Of a stretch of DNA of 33,269 bases, positions 1 to 7,754 are shown one piece after another. Under the pieces are notes generated by a model. It saw nothing but the letters and a program-made list of their open reading frames with translations, was not told the origin of the DNA and did not search any database. The position numbers and the translations under genes are program-made. This stretch comes from Alphaproteobacteria bacterium (GTDB taxonomy: Bacteria; Pseudomonadota; Alphaproteobacteria; Micavibrionales; Micavibrionaceae): positions 1 to 33,269 of the forward strand of contig JAMPXY010000012.1 of the NCBI GenBank assembly GCA_023700945.1, read 5' to 3'. Position 1 is the stretch's first letter; each line of letters begins with the position of its first letter.

Positions 1-2
1 GT

Positions 3-623
3 ATTTCTATGACCGGAATGGAATCTTCTTGCCACATGACCGAAAAAACTGTGGCGGTTGATATTGGCTTGCGTTTTGATGCTGAACTCGGCCCTAAAGC
101 AACCCACTGGAATGCTGAAAGTCGCAGTTTTGCCTATCCCTATTTTGTTGCAGTGACAACACCCTCAGGTGAAATCCTCTCCAAGGAAGTATTTGCTGCT
201 ACCATTCGGTTTGACGCTAACGAGACCGCAATCACCCAAGAAGAAAGCATGCGTCAGATTATCCCCCTACGGGATGACATGGACACTTCAGGCTACGAAA
301 TCATGATTGGTTTCCAACTGACGGATGACGAACTCAACTATAATCGTGCCCACACATCGCAGAACCTTCCACTCCCGGCTACGGAAGCTTCCTCGGCGCC
401 AGAGTCAATCATGGCCACAACTGCAACTCCTGATGATACAACCCAAGCCGAGGTTTCTGCCGTTGAGCCTGCAGCTGCCGATACCAGTATGGTTCCAACT
501 GATCCAATTCCTGTTACTCCAGCAGCAGCCACACCGACCTCTGCCGCCCCGGCGATCACCGCCCCGCAACAACAGATCATTCGTATTAAAGCTGATGGCA
601 GCGTAGAATCTCAGACGAATTAA
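3..623 (+). CDS. Predicted envelope protein, 5'-truncated by the window edge
   Basis: The frame is open to the left edge, and no ribosome binding site can be seen before the first in-window ATG (position 9), so the true start probably lies upstream. The first ~115 visible residues form a compact beta-rich domain containing FVAVTTPSGEILSKEVF and, further on, YEIMIGFQLTDDELNYNR. The segment before it (SSCHMTEKTVAVDIGLRF) reads as the middle of a domain rather than an N-terminus. I recall similar blocks in Rhodospirillales lipoproteins, where they follow a lipobox, but no signal peptide is visible here. The last ~85 residues are a low-complexity Pro/Ala/Thr tail ending in IIRIKADGSVESQTN, which could span the periplasm or cell wall. 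The stop is one base from the convergent ung stop. Function unknown; the envelope location is inferred. Confidence 0.7.
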   Translation: MSMTGMESSCHMTEKTVAVDIGLRFDAELGPKATHWNAESRSFAYPYFVAVTTPSGEILSKEVFAATIRFDANETAITQEESMRQIIPLRDDMDTSGYEIMIGFQLTDDELNYNRAHTSQNLPLPATEASSAPESIMATTATPDDTTQAEVSAVEPAAADTSMVPTDPIPVTPAAATPTSAAPAITAPQQQIIRIKADGSVESQTN

Positions 624-624
624 A

Positions 625-1335
625 TTATTTATCCTGCTTGATAGACAGCCAGTTTATCGGCTGACGACCTGCGCGAGTGAGATAATCATTGGCTTGCTGG
701 AAATGACCACACCCCAGAAACCCGCGATGGGCCGACAAAGGTGAGGGATGCGGCGCCTGCAGTACCAGATGACGTGCGCGGTCTATAAAAGCTCCCTTTT
801 TCTGGGCATAAGACCCCCACAACATAAAGACCACATGATCATGATGATCGTTGACCAACCGAATGACCGTATCAGTAAAACGCTCCCATCCCTTATTCTG
901 ATGTGACCCGGCCAATGACTGCCTGACCGTCAGAGTGGCATTCAAAAGCAACACCCCTTGCTGCGCCCATGATGTCAGATCTCCCATACGCGGCATGGTC
1001 TGGCCATACTCGGCCTCAAGTTCCTTATAAATGTTTTTTAAGCTCGGCGGCAGCGGCACACCTTTGCGCACCGAAAATGAAAGTCCATGTGCCTGACCTT
1101 CTCCATGGTAAGGATCCTGCCCGAGAATCACGACCCGCACCCTGTCAAAGGTTGTGCTGTTCAAGGCATTAAAAATTTCAGACCCTTGAGGGTAGACAGA
1201 GTACCCGGCATCTTTCTCCGCCTTTAAAAAAGAACGCAATTCCTGCATATAAGGCTGATCGAATTCTGTTCTCAGGTAATCAAGCCAGCTTTGCTCAAGT
1301 TTAATGGCTCCATCAGATTTTATGGCCATATTCAT
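625..1335 (-). CDS. ung: Uracil-DNA glycosylase, family 1
   Basis: It removes uracil from DNA in the first step of base excision repair. The 236-residue length is normal for family 1. The catalytic water-activating loop GQDPYHG lies at residues 72-78 with D74 as general base, and the HPSPLSAHRGF minor-groove loop with catalytic H196 is at 196-206. The LLLNATLTVR block (129-138) that carries the uracil-binding Asn is also present. Its start ATG overlaps the stop of the upstream epimerase gene in an ATGA, so the two are probably translationally coupled; the second ATG two codons on is a possible alternative start. It converges on the truncated protein at the left edge with one base between the stops, leaving no room for a dedicated terminator. 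Confidence 0.97.
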   Translation of the reverse strand: MNMAIKSDGAIKLEQSWLDYLRTEFDQPYMQELRSFLKAEKDAGYSVYPQGSEIFNALNSTTFDRVRVVILGQDPYHGEGQAHGLSFSVRKGVPLPPSLKNIYKELEAEYGQTMPRMGDLTSWAQQGVLLLNATLTVRQSLAGSHQNKGWERFTDTVIRLVNDHHDHVVFMLWGSYAQKKGAFIDRARHLVLQAPHPSPLSAHRGFLGCGHFQQANDYLTRAGRQPINWLSIKQDK

Positions 1336-2597
1336 GCTCTGATCTTCATTTTAACCTTGCGAAAATTGTTCGAAAGGCTACGGCGCCATGTGTAAATCTG
1401 CACACCAATACCTGAACGCAAAGACACTGTCTCACCGCGACCATGAATCACAGCACGCGTTTCCATGATACCAAAGTAAACATGATACGGGGTGGTGCCG
1501 GGCATATAATCAGTAGCCGGGGACAAATCACGATTGAGCCATTCAACCCAAAAACCGCGTTCTTGCATATAACACTCGCGAAACACCCGCACCATGTCGG
1601 CCATACGTGCCTTAATCGCATCACGATCAGATGCAGCATCAATCATCAGGGCGTTGGCTTTCAGGGCCTCAGCAAAAGGCCAGATGCGCTTAGTGTCTGT
1701 CAACACGAGACCCGCCGGGTTCAATACGTCAAAAATCCCCCCATAGATTTGATCCCAACCATATTGATTGGCCCAGTCCAGCAGTCGCAAACAGGTATGA
1801 TCATGCCGCGCAGGGTCTTGACGCAATAGAGCATGCTTTTTCAGCAACCAGACCCACTCAAAATAATGCCCCGGCTCTACCCGCTGGCCCGTTTTAGGAT
1901 CAGGCAAAAGATCATCTGTAAAAAATTCACATAAGTGATTATGTTCCGGCTTGTAAAAATACATCATAAACAAGTCAACCAGATGGTCTGACATCTTGCC
2001 ATACGCAGGGTCATCCCATGTCTGTTCAGCAAATAGACAAGCCTCGAGTAAATGCATATGGGGATTTTGTCGCCGTGTACGATTAATCGGTCGCAACTGA
2101 ACATCCAGTGCCTCCGCATAGCCTGGCCTGCCCGGCAACGTGAAGTTTTTCTGAATGAAATCAAGCATGGCCCGTGCATGGACGCGGGCACGTTCATCTT
2201 GGGTGGCGCGAAAATAATGCGATAACCCAAAAATGACAAAAGTCAGAGAATAGAGGTCATACGTATTATCTGCTGGCTTGCCGTTATCACCCAGACTAAA
2301 ACGCCAACCGCCCGTTTCAGGCATGTAGTATTTTTCAAGCAACGCCTCAAAATGCTTCTTTAAATCCGGCCTGAATTGTTGCGGTCTTTGCAGATGGGCA
2401 TGGCTATACATGGCGAGCTGTCGACACTGAGTCAGCAAACGGCGATTCCCCACCAGACGGGGTTTAAATCCCTTGCCCAACCGTTCATAAAAACCACCTG
2501 TAGCGGGATCGGGAAATGCCTCATACCATTTAACAACCCAACGCTGTAACAAGCGCTGGGCCAGATACTCAACATTTGTATGTGTACTATGATTCAT
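1332..2597 (-). CDS. N-acylglucosamine 2-epimerase / mannose isomerase family protein
   Basis: This 421-residue protein belongs to the AGE superfamily of (alpha/alpha)6-barrel sugar epimerases and isomerases. The family's His-bearing blocks are all present: NPHMHLLEA (H180, H182), EPGHYFEW (H244) and PYHVYFG (H372), with the usual aromatic and Arg residues around them. The family includes GlcNAc 2-epimerase, mannose isomerase and sulfoquinovose isomerase; the sequence does not settle the substrate, although a free sugar such as mannose is plausible. It sits just upstream of ung, with an ATGA stop/start overlap, and is divergent from the deacetylase gene with only 17 bp between predicted starts. 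No Shine-Dalgarno is visible before the ATG, but a TATAGA element lies six bases upstream of it, so the mRNA may be leaderless. Confidence 0.88.
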   Translation of the reverse strand: MNHSTHTNVEYLAQRLLQRWVVKWYEAFPDPATGGFYERLGKGFKPRLVGNRRLLTQCRQLAMYSHAHLQRPQQFRPDLKKHFEALLEKYYMPETGGWRFSLGDNGKPADNTYDLYSLTFVIFGLSHYFRATQDERARVHARAMLDFIQKNFTLPGRPGYAEALDVQLRPINRTRRQNPHMHLLEACLFAEQTWDDPAYGKMSDHLVDLFMMYFYKPEHNHLCEFFTDDLLPDPKTGQRVEPGHYFEWVWLLKKHALLRQDPARHDHTCLRLLDWANQYGWDQIYGGIFDVLNPAGLVLTDTKRIWPFAEALKANALMIDAASDRDAIKARMADMVRVFRECYMQERGFWVEWLNRDLSPATDYMPGTTPYHVYFGIMETRAVIHGRGETVSLRSGIGVQIYTWRRSLSNNFRKVKMKIRA

Positions 2598-2603
2598 CTA
2601 CTA

Positions 2604-2611
2604 TCTATAAA
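2604..2611. promoter_or_regulatory. Candidate overlapping divergent -10 elements
   Basis: In the 17-bp gap between two divergent genes, TATAAA (2606-2611) reads rightward and TATAGA (complement of 2604-2609) reads leftward. Each ends only a few bases from the predicted ATG of the deacetylase and the epimerase, and neither ATG has a Shine-Dalgarno. That suggests leaderless transcripts from a shared, mutually exclusive promoter. Both -35 boxes are poor, so this is tentative. Confidence 0.3.
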
Positions 2612-2614
2612 ACC

Positions 2615-3538
2615 ATGCATACTCTTACCTTATATATAGCCCGTGAAGGACTGAAACACCAGACCGGGCACAATCACCCCGAATGCCCCGAGCGCCTGCA
2701 GGCGATTTATTCCCTGCTGGACAAAAGCCCCTTCATGGCCCTGCCACAAATCCCAGCCCCGGAGGCTGAACTGCGTTGGATTAAGCGGGCACATGACCCC
2801 CGGTATCTTGAACGTCTGGAAAACGCTATTCCTGATTATGGGCAAATTCATATTGATAACGATACCATCCTGTCGCCCGGTTCATGGACTGCGGCCCTGA
2901 CGGCCGCGGGCGCCGTCTGCCAGGCCGTAGATGATGTGATTGCCGGAAAAACCTTGCGTGCCTTTTGTGCCACCCGGCCGCCCGGCCATCACGCCTTCCC
3001 CGACCATAGCGAAGGGTTTTGCCTGCTCAATAATATCTTTATCGGAGCGTTGCATGCCCAAAGTCTGGGCTGCGCACGTGTGGCCATCGTTGATTTTGAC
3101 GTTCATCACGGCAACGGTTCGGATGCGATGACCCGCCAGCATGAGAATATATTCTATGCCTCAACCCATCAGTGGCCCCTCTACCCCGGCACCGGCCAGC
3201 CTGAGGATAATATCCCCAACCGGGTATTGAATGTTCCGATGAGTGCCGGAGAAGGTTCGCTGCCGTTCCGGCACATCTACGAGCAGAACATCTTGCCAGC
3301 GGTCAGACACTTCCAACCTGATTTACTGATGATTTCCGCCGGATTTGATGCCCATAAAGACGATCCTCTCGCACAGATCATGCTGGAAACCGCTGATTTC
3401 GGCTGGATCACGACTGAATTGGCAAAATTGGCGCAGGAATGCTGCGGCGGGCGACTGGTTTCCGTGCTCGAAGGCGGCTACAACCTTGCCGCCTTGAGCG
3501 ATTGCGTTTCAAGCCACCTGAAAAACCTGATGGCCTAG
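2615..3538 (+). CDS. Histone deacetylase-like (acetoin utilization/APAH-type) amidohydrolase
   Basis: This 307-residue zinc-dependent deacetylase belongs to the HDAC superfamily, close to class II-like bacterial enzymes. The active site is complete: RPPGHHA with the His pair 125-126, DFDVHHG with Zn ligands D162 and H164, SAGFDAH with Zn ligand D245, and LEGGYN with Y289. Substrates of bacterial members include acetylpolyamines and possibly acetylated proteins, and cannot be assigned here. The start at 2615 places the canonical N-terminus (HTLTLYIAREGL, then GHNHPECPERL) at the beginning; an upstream in-frame start would run back into the divergent epimerase gene. In alphaproteobacteria this gene often precedes xseB-ispA-dxs, and it does here, with a small gene on the opposite strand between. 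Confidence 0.92.
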   Translation: MHTLTLYIAREGLKHQTGHNHPECPERLQAIYSLLDKSPFMALPQIPAPEAELRWIKRAHDPRYLERLENAIPDYGQIHIDNDTILSPGSWTAALTAAGAVCQAVDDVIAGKTLRAFCATRPPGHHAFPDHSEGFCLLNNIFIGALHAQSLGCARVAIVDFDVHHGNGSDAMTRQHENIFYASTHQWPLYPGTGQPEDNIPNRVLNVPMSAGEGSLPFRHIYEQNILPAVRHFQPDLLMISAGFDAHKDDPLAQIMLETADFGWITTELAKLAQECCGGRLVSVLEGGYNLAALSDCVSSHLKNLMA

Positions 3539-3550
3539 CAACCTAATCGT

Positions 3551-3718
3551 CTAGTGACGGGTTGCCGTTGTGGACAAGCGGCGCAGACGCGGGCGTGCAC
3601 TCAAAATGCGGCTGATTTCGCGTTCACGGCTTTCCATACGGGCGCGCGCCACACGGCGGGCCAGCGGGTCGGTGTCCTGAATGAGCGTATCGGCGGTTTG
3701 ATTCTGTTGCGAATTCAT
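3551..3718 (-). CDS. Small basic protein of unknown function (55 aa)
   Basis: A short gene on the minus strand. It starts ATG at 3718 and ends TAG at 3551-3553. A strong Shine-Dalgarno, AGGGGAGG, lies at 3726-3733, seven bases before the ATG, and a TACAAT -10-like element (complement of 3755-3760) lies further upstream, although no -35 is recognisable. The product begins MNSQQNQTADTLIQDTDPLA and is then very Arg-rich (RRVARARMESREREISRIL...RLRRL), so it should form a basic amphipathic helix that could bind nucleic acid or membrane. It faces the deacetylase gene tail to tail with 12 bp between. I do not recognise a family. The quality of the ribosome binding site is the main reason for calling it. 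Confidence 0.6.
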   Translation of the reverse strand: MNSQQNQTADTLIQDTDPLARRVARARMESREREISRILSARPRLRRLSTTATRH

Positions 3719-3864
3719 ATTAAAGCCTCCCCTTTAGTCATAATCTCTAACTTTATTGTAACCCGAACCCCCTGTTTCTGGCCTTGCAAAGTCGGAAAGT
3801 CTGGATTCGCAAGGCTGCATAGCTCTTTTGCTGTGCAACAACGGCGCATAAACCCTTGAAAGAC

Positions 3865-3893
3865 TTGAGAGCAAGGCGCTTTTGCCATACAGT
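3865..3893 (+). promoter_or_regulatory. Candidate sigma70-type promoter for xseB-ispA-dxs
   Basis: TTGAGA (3865-3870) and TACAGT (3888-3893) are separated by 17 bp. They lie about 40 bp upstream of the xseB start, in the only sizeable non-coding gap before the operon. This is a match by eye only. Confidence 0.4.
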
Positions 3894-3932
3894 GCAGCGG
3901 TTTAACAAAAGAAGGCATCCGGAGCCCTGACC

Positions 3933-4181
3933 ATGGCGAAAGCACAAGCAGCCGTCGAAACACTTAATTTTGAGTCAGCTTTGGCTGAACTCGATGTGAT
4001 TGTGCGTGACCTCGAAACTGGAAAGACCAGTCTGGAAGAATCCATCAGCGCCTATGAGCGGGGGATTGCCCTGCGCAATCATTGTGAACAAAAACTGCGC
4101 GAAGCGCAGGCCAAAATCGAAAAAATTACTGTCAATTCCGACGGCTCTGTGTCCGTCAAACCGTTTGCAGAACAGGAGTAA
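3933..4181 (+). CDS. xseB: Exodeoxyribonuclease VII small subunit
   Basis: It is the small subunit of exonuclease VII, which degrades single-stranded DNA from both ends as a complex with several XseB per XseA. The 82-residue length and the helical core are typical: LNFESALAELDVIVRDLETG followed by LEESISAYERGIALRNHCEQKL. The catalytic large subunit xseA is not in this window, so the complex is encoded at two loci. Its stop is five bases before the ispA ATG, and the ispA Shine-Dalgarno (CAGGAG) lies inside the last codons of xseB, so the two are translationally linked. The xseB-ispA-dxs order is widespread in proteobacteria. Confidence 0.95.
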   Translation: MAKAQAAVETLNFESALAELDVIVRDLETGKTSLEESISAYERGIALRNHCEQKLREAQAKIEKITVNSDGSVSVKPFAEQE

Positions 4182-4186
4182 GTTCT

Positions 4187-5098
4187 ATGGCACCTTCATC
4201 CCGCGAAGCCAGTATCAGCCTGCAAGAACAGCTGACCGAGACTGTCGAGATCATGCAAAAGACGATTACCCGTCTGTTGCCGGAAACCGATCTGCCGGAA
4301 GCTCCCCTGTTTGAAGCTATGCGTTATGGCTCGCTCAATGGCGGCAAGCGTCTGCGGCCGTTTCTGGTGATCCAGTCAGCCAAGCTGTTTAATGTTGATC
4401 CCAAACGCTCGCGTCGTGTCGCCGCCGCGCTGGAGTTTGTCCATTGCTATTCCCTGATGCATGACGATTTACCGGCGATGGATAATGCCGATACACGCCG
4501 TGGCAAGCCGGCGGCTCACAAGGCCTTTGATGAAGCCACTGCCATTCTCGCGGGTGACGCCCTGCTAACCCTCGCGTTCGAGATTCTAGCCGATTCCGAC
4601 ACCCACGAAGATCCGCGTGTGCGGGTTGATCTGGTGGCAGCCCTAGCCCAGGCATCGGGCGGCCATGGGCTCTGTGGCGGCCAGATGCTCGATCTGATTG
4701 GGGAGCGTTCCTCCTTTGATCTCGGCACGATCAGCCGCCTGCAACGGATGAAAACCGGCAAGTTGATGTCCTTTGCCTGCGAGGCCGGGGCCATCCTAGG
4801 CAAGGCCGGAGAACCACAGCGCAAGGCTTTACTTAACTATGCCAATGATTTAGGCCTCGCCTTTCAAGTAACTGACGATATTCTTGACGTTGAATCGAAT
4901 GTCACAGCGCTTGGCAAGGATACCGGCAAAGACCAACAGGCCGGAAAATCAACCTTTGTCTCCACCATGGGCAAGGAACAAGCCCGCGCCCGCGCCGAAA
5001 TGCTGGCGGCTCAAGCCAAGCGCCATCTGGCCATTTTTGAAGGCCGGGCGGAAATGCTGGAAGATCTCGCTGATTACGTGCTAAAACGCCGGGCATAA
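4187..5098 (+). CDS. ispA: Farnesyl diphosphate synthase (polyprenyl synthetase family)
   Basis: It condenses isopentenyl diphosphate with dimethylallyl and geranyl diphosphate to give farnesyl diphosphate, the precursor of quinone tails, undecaprenyl phosphate and hopanoids. The 303-residue protein has GGKRLRP (52-58) for diphosphate binding, the first Asp-rich motif DDLPAMD (93-99, the longer DDxxxxD form typical of bacterial short-chain synthases), and the second motif DDILD (230-234), followed by the K(D)TGKD region. It lies between xseB and dxs on the same strand, so DXP synthesis and prenyl chain elongation are co-transcribed. Geranyl diphosphate synthase activity cannot be excluded by sequence. 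Confidence 0.95.
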   Translation: MAPSSREASISLQEQLTETVEIMQKTITRLLPETDLPEAPLFEAMRYGSLNGGKRLRPFLVIQSAKLFNVDPKRSRRVAAALEFVHCYSLMHDDLPAMDNADTRRGKPAAHKAFDEATAILAGDALLTLAFEILADSDTHEDPRVRVDLVAALAQASGGHGLCGGQMLDLIGERSSFDLGTISRLQRMKTGKLMSFACEAGAILGKAGEPQRKALLNYANDLGLAFQVTDDILDVESNVTALGKDTGKDQQAGKSTFVSTMGKEQARARAEMLAAQAKRHLAIFEGRAEMLEDLADYVLKRRA

Positions 5099-5139
5099 CG
5101 ATCTTCCCGTCACAGGGGCGGACTCAAGGCTGCATAGAC

Positions 5140-7056
5140 ATGATAAAAGCAAAAACCACACAAGACTATGGCTACGGCCAGCAGTCCCGGCTGCTCGATG
5201 GGATCACGATCCCCACCGATATGCGCACCCTGACCGACGAAGAGCTACACCAGTTGGCCGATGAAGTTCGCCAGCAGACCATTGATGCTGTTTCACAAAC
5301 CGGCGGCCATCTCGGGGCTGGCCTCGGGGTTGTCGAGCTGACCGTAGCCCTGCACGCCGTTTTTGATACACCGCATGACCGCCTGATCTGGGATGTTGGA
5401 CACCAATGCTACCCACATAAAATTCTGACCGGGCGCCGTGACCGGATCACCACCCTTCGTCAGGGCGGCGGTCTCTCCGGCTTCACCAAGCGCAGCGAAA
5501 GTGCCTACGACCCCTTTGGAGCCGCTCACAGCAGCACCTCTATTTCAGCGGGGCTTGGCATGGCTATAGCCCGCGATCTTGCAAACGGCCATAACAATGT
5601 GATTGCCGTGATTGGTGATGGTTCGATGAGTGCCGGGATGGCCTATGAAGCCCTCAACAACGCCGGGGCAATGAAGAGTCGCTTGCTGGTGATCCTCAAC
5701 GATAATGAAATGTCGATTGATCCCCCCGTGGGTGCCTTGAGTAAATACCTGACCAGACTGGTATCCTCCAACAGATATATGGGTGCCCGTGAGGCTGGCA
5801 AGAAGGTGGTTGGCGTTCTGCCACCACCGCTACGGCATGCCGTCAAACGTGCCGAAGAAACCGCCCGCATGGCGATGGGCACGGGCACTCTGTTCGAAGA
5901 GCTGGGATTTTATTATATCGGCCCGGTTGATGGCCATAATCTGGATCAGTTACTCCCGGTTCTGCGTAATATCCGCGACAGCGATCATGGCCCGGTTCTG
6001 CTGCATGTCAGGACAAAGAAAGGCAAGGGTTATGCCCCTGCTGAGAGCTCCGCAGATAAAATGCATGGCGTCGTCAAATTTGATGTGGTTACCGGTAACC
6101 AGCATAAAATCAAATCACATATCCCGACTTATACTAAAATCTTCGCCCAGAGTTTGATTGATCAGGCACGCCACGATGACAAAATTGTTGGAATCACTGC
6201 CGCCATGCCGTCCGGCACAGGCCTGGATCTGTTCGGCTATGAATTTCCCGATCGTATGTTCGATGTTGGCATCGCCGAGCAACATGCTGTAACTTTTGCC
6301 GCCGGGATGGCCACCGAAGGCTACAAGCCATTTTGCGCAATATACTCAACATTCCTCCAGCGTGCCTACGATCAGGTGGTGCATGATGTCTGCATCCAGA
6401 ATTTGCCGGTACGTTTTGCGATAGATCGTGCCGGTCTGGTTGGCGCCGATGGCGCCACACATGCCGGAGCGTTTGATACCGCTTACCTCGGTTGCTTGCC
6501 AAATATGGTCTTGATGGCTGCCGCCGATGAAGCCGAACTGATGCATATGGTAGCCACTGCCGCTTCTTATAATAACGGCCCGATTGCCTTCCGCTACCCG
6601 CGCGGAGAGGGTGTTGGTGTCGATATGCCGTCACAAGGTGAAATCCTGCCGATTGGCAAAGGCCGCATCATTCGGCAAGGGACCGATATCGCCATCTTGT
6701 CTTACGGCACCCGCCTGCAAGAATCCCTGAAGGCAGCTGACATGCTCGCAGCGCAGGGTATCTCCGCCACCGTAGCCGACGCACGCTTTGCCAAGCCTCT
6801 TGACGAAGACTTGGTGACAACACTGGCTGATAATCACAAGGCCCTGATCACGATTGAAGAGGGTGCCCGGGGCGGGTTTGGTTCTTTCGTGCTTGAATTC
6901 CTCAATCAGAATGGAAAACTTGATCACGGCACACTTAAATTCCGCACGCTAACCCTGCCAGACGTCTTTCAAGATCAGGACAGCCTTGAAAGGCAGTATG
7001 AAGAATCAAAATTGCATGCCATACATATCGCACATGTTGCATCTGGTCTTGTCTAA
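5140..7056 (+). CDS. dxs: 1-deoxy-D-xylulose-5-phosphate synthase
   Basis: It is a ThDP-dependent enzyme that joins pyruvate and glyceraldehyde 3-phosphate to make DXP, the entry step of the MEP isoprenoid pathway and a precursor for ThDP and PLP. The length of 638 residues is standard. [17 protein letters not shown] (from residue 85), the ThDP/Mg motif starting GDGSMSAG at 159 and ending in the LNDNEMSI loop, and the [17 protein letters not shown] segment with the catalytic Glu are all present. The first ~25 residues before the helix starting [13 protein letters not shown] are slightly longer than in many homologues. The gene follows ispA by 41 bp, and its stop TAA shares one base with the ATG of the downstream HAD gene. 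Confidence 0.97.
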   Translation: MIKAKTTQDYGYGQQSRLLDGITIPTDMRTLTDEELHQLADEVRQQTIDAVSQTGGHLGAGLGVVELTVALHAVFDTPHDRLIWDVGHQCYPHKILTGRRDRITTLRQGGGLSGFTKRSESAYDPFGAAHSSTSISAGLGMAIARDLANGHNNVIAVIGDGSMSAGMAYEALNNAGAMKSRLLVILNDNEMSIDPPVGALSKYLTRLVSSNRYMGAREAGKKVVGVLPPPLRHAVKRAEETARMAMGTGTLFEELGFYYIGPVDGHNLDQLLPVLRNIRDSDHGPVLLHVRTKKGKGYAPAESSADKMHGVVKFDVVTGNQHKIKSHIPTYTKIFAQSLIDQARHDDKIVGITAAMPSGTGLDLFGYEFPDRMFDVGIAEQHAVTFAAGMATEGYKPFCAIYSTFLQRAYDQVVHDVCIQNLPVRFAIDRAGLVGADGATHAGAFDTAYLGCLPNMVLMAAADEAELMHMVATAASYNNGPIAFRYPRGEGVGVDMPSQGEILPIGKGRIIRQGTDIAILSYGTRLQESLKAADMLAAQGISATVADARFAKPLDEDLVTTLADNHKALITIEEGARGGFGSFVLEFLNQNGKLDHGTLKFRTLTLPDVFQDQDSLERQYEESKLHAIHIAHVASGLV

Positions 7057-7754
7057 TGACCTTACAACGCCCGACCATTGTTCTGTTCGACATGGATGGC
7101 ACCACGGTGCGGCATTTGCACCCTATGTTACTGCATGTGCTCGAAACCCTTGATGACGCCAGCCATAAAACCGCCCGTTTTTTTTCTAAAACCTTTCGCA
7201 CTAAAATTGATGCGCCACCTCTGGTGGAAACCCGCCACGGCAAACGCCCCAAGTTGCTGGTCCATCGGGCCATGCACAAAATCCGGCGCAAGGATGTCGA
7301 TGAAATGGTTGAACCCTGCCCCGGCATCTATGACATACTGGATTTCCTGAAAAGCCAACATGTACGCATGGGGATTGTCAGTAATGGTCTGGGCAAGGGT
7401 TATGGCCACGACATTCTGAAGACCTTTGATCTGGAACCCTATTTCGATGTCGCCATATTCCGTGAAGATATCAGCCGTTCCAAACCGTGGCCCGACCCTC
7501 TGCTGCAGGCCTTAAACGGCCTCTCGGCCCCACCCGGCAAAGATGATGTCGTCTGGTATATCGGCGACCGGCGCAAGGACATTCAAGCGGCGATCGCCGC
7601 CAGACCCCATTTACCCTGTCCGGTTATCCCGATTGCCTACGGCCTGAATGCCGCGATTGCCGTGCTGGAGAACAATGTCGGTAACGACAATATCATCATG
7701 GGCTGGCCTGATTTGCTGCCACGCCTGCGACAAAGTTTGCTCACGCTTCACTGA
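7056..7754 (+). CDS. HAD-superfamily phosphatase (phosphoglycolate phosphatase-like)
   Basis: This 232-residue haloacid-dehalogenase-type hydrolase has all four HAD motifs. Motif I is LFDMDGT with nucleophile D12 and acid/base D14. Motif II is the SNG in GIVSNGLG. Motif III is the Lys in SKPWPDP, and motif IV is GDRRKD. A ~60-residue helical cap with a basic stretch (RHGKRPKLLVHRAMHKIRRKD) sits between motifs I and II. The substrate is unknown, and phosphoglycolate or another small phosphate ester is likely. The start overlaps the dxs stop as TAATG, so translation is coupled to dxs. Its 3' end overlaps the convergent sppA by 7 bp. The position after dxs is often taken by tlyA in related genomes, which I mention from memory. 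Confidence 0.88.
   Translation: MTLQRPTIVLFDMDGTTVRHLHPMLLHVLETLDDASHKTARFFSKTFRTKIDAPPLVETRHGKRPKLLVHRAMHKIRRKDVDEMVEPCPGIYDILDFLKSQHVRMGIVSNGLGKGYGHDILKTFDLEPYFDVAIFREDISRSKPWPDPLLQALNGLSAPPGKDDVVWYIGDRRKDIQAAIAARPHLPCPVIPIAYGLNAAIAVLENNVGNDNIIMGWPDLLPRLRQSLLTLH

Noticed and set aside
3554-3963. Longer ORFs around 3554-3859 (+) and 3715-3963 (-)
   Set aside because: They run across the small gene, its ribosome binding site and the xseB promoter, and their translations have random composition; the 55-codon gene fits the signals better.
3809-5138. Short repeat CAAGGCTGCATAG occurring at about 3811 and 5127
   Set aside because: A 13-base repeat is expected by chance several times in 33 kb; it has no symmetry or further copies.
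6194-6634. 146-codon ORF antisense to dxs
   Set aside because: It lies entirely inside the strongly supported dxs gene, has no ribosome binding site or family features, and its composition is a mirror of dxs codons.
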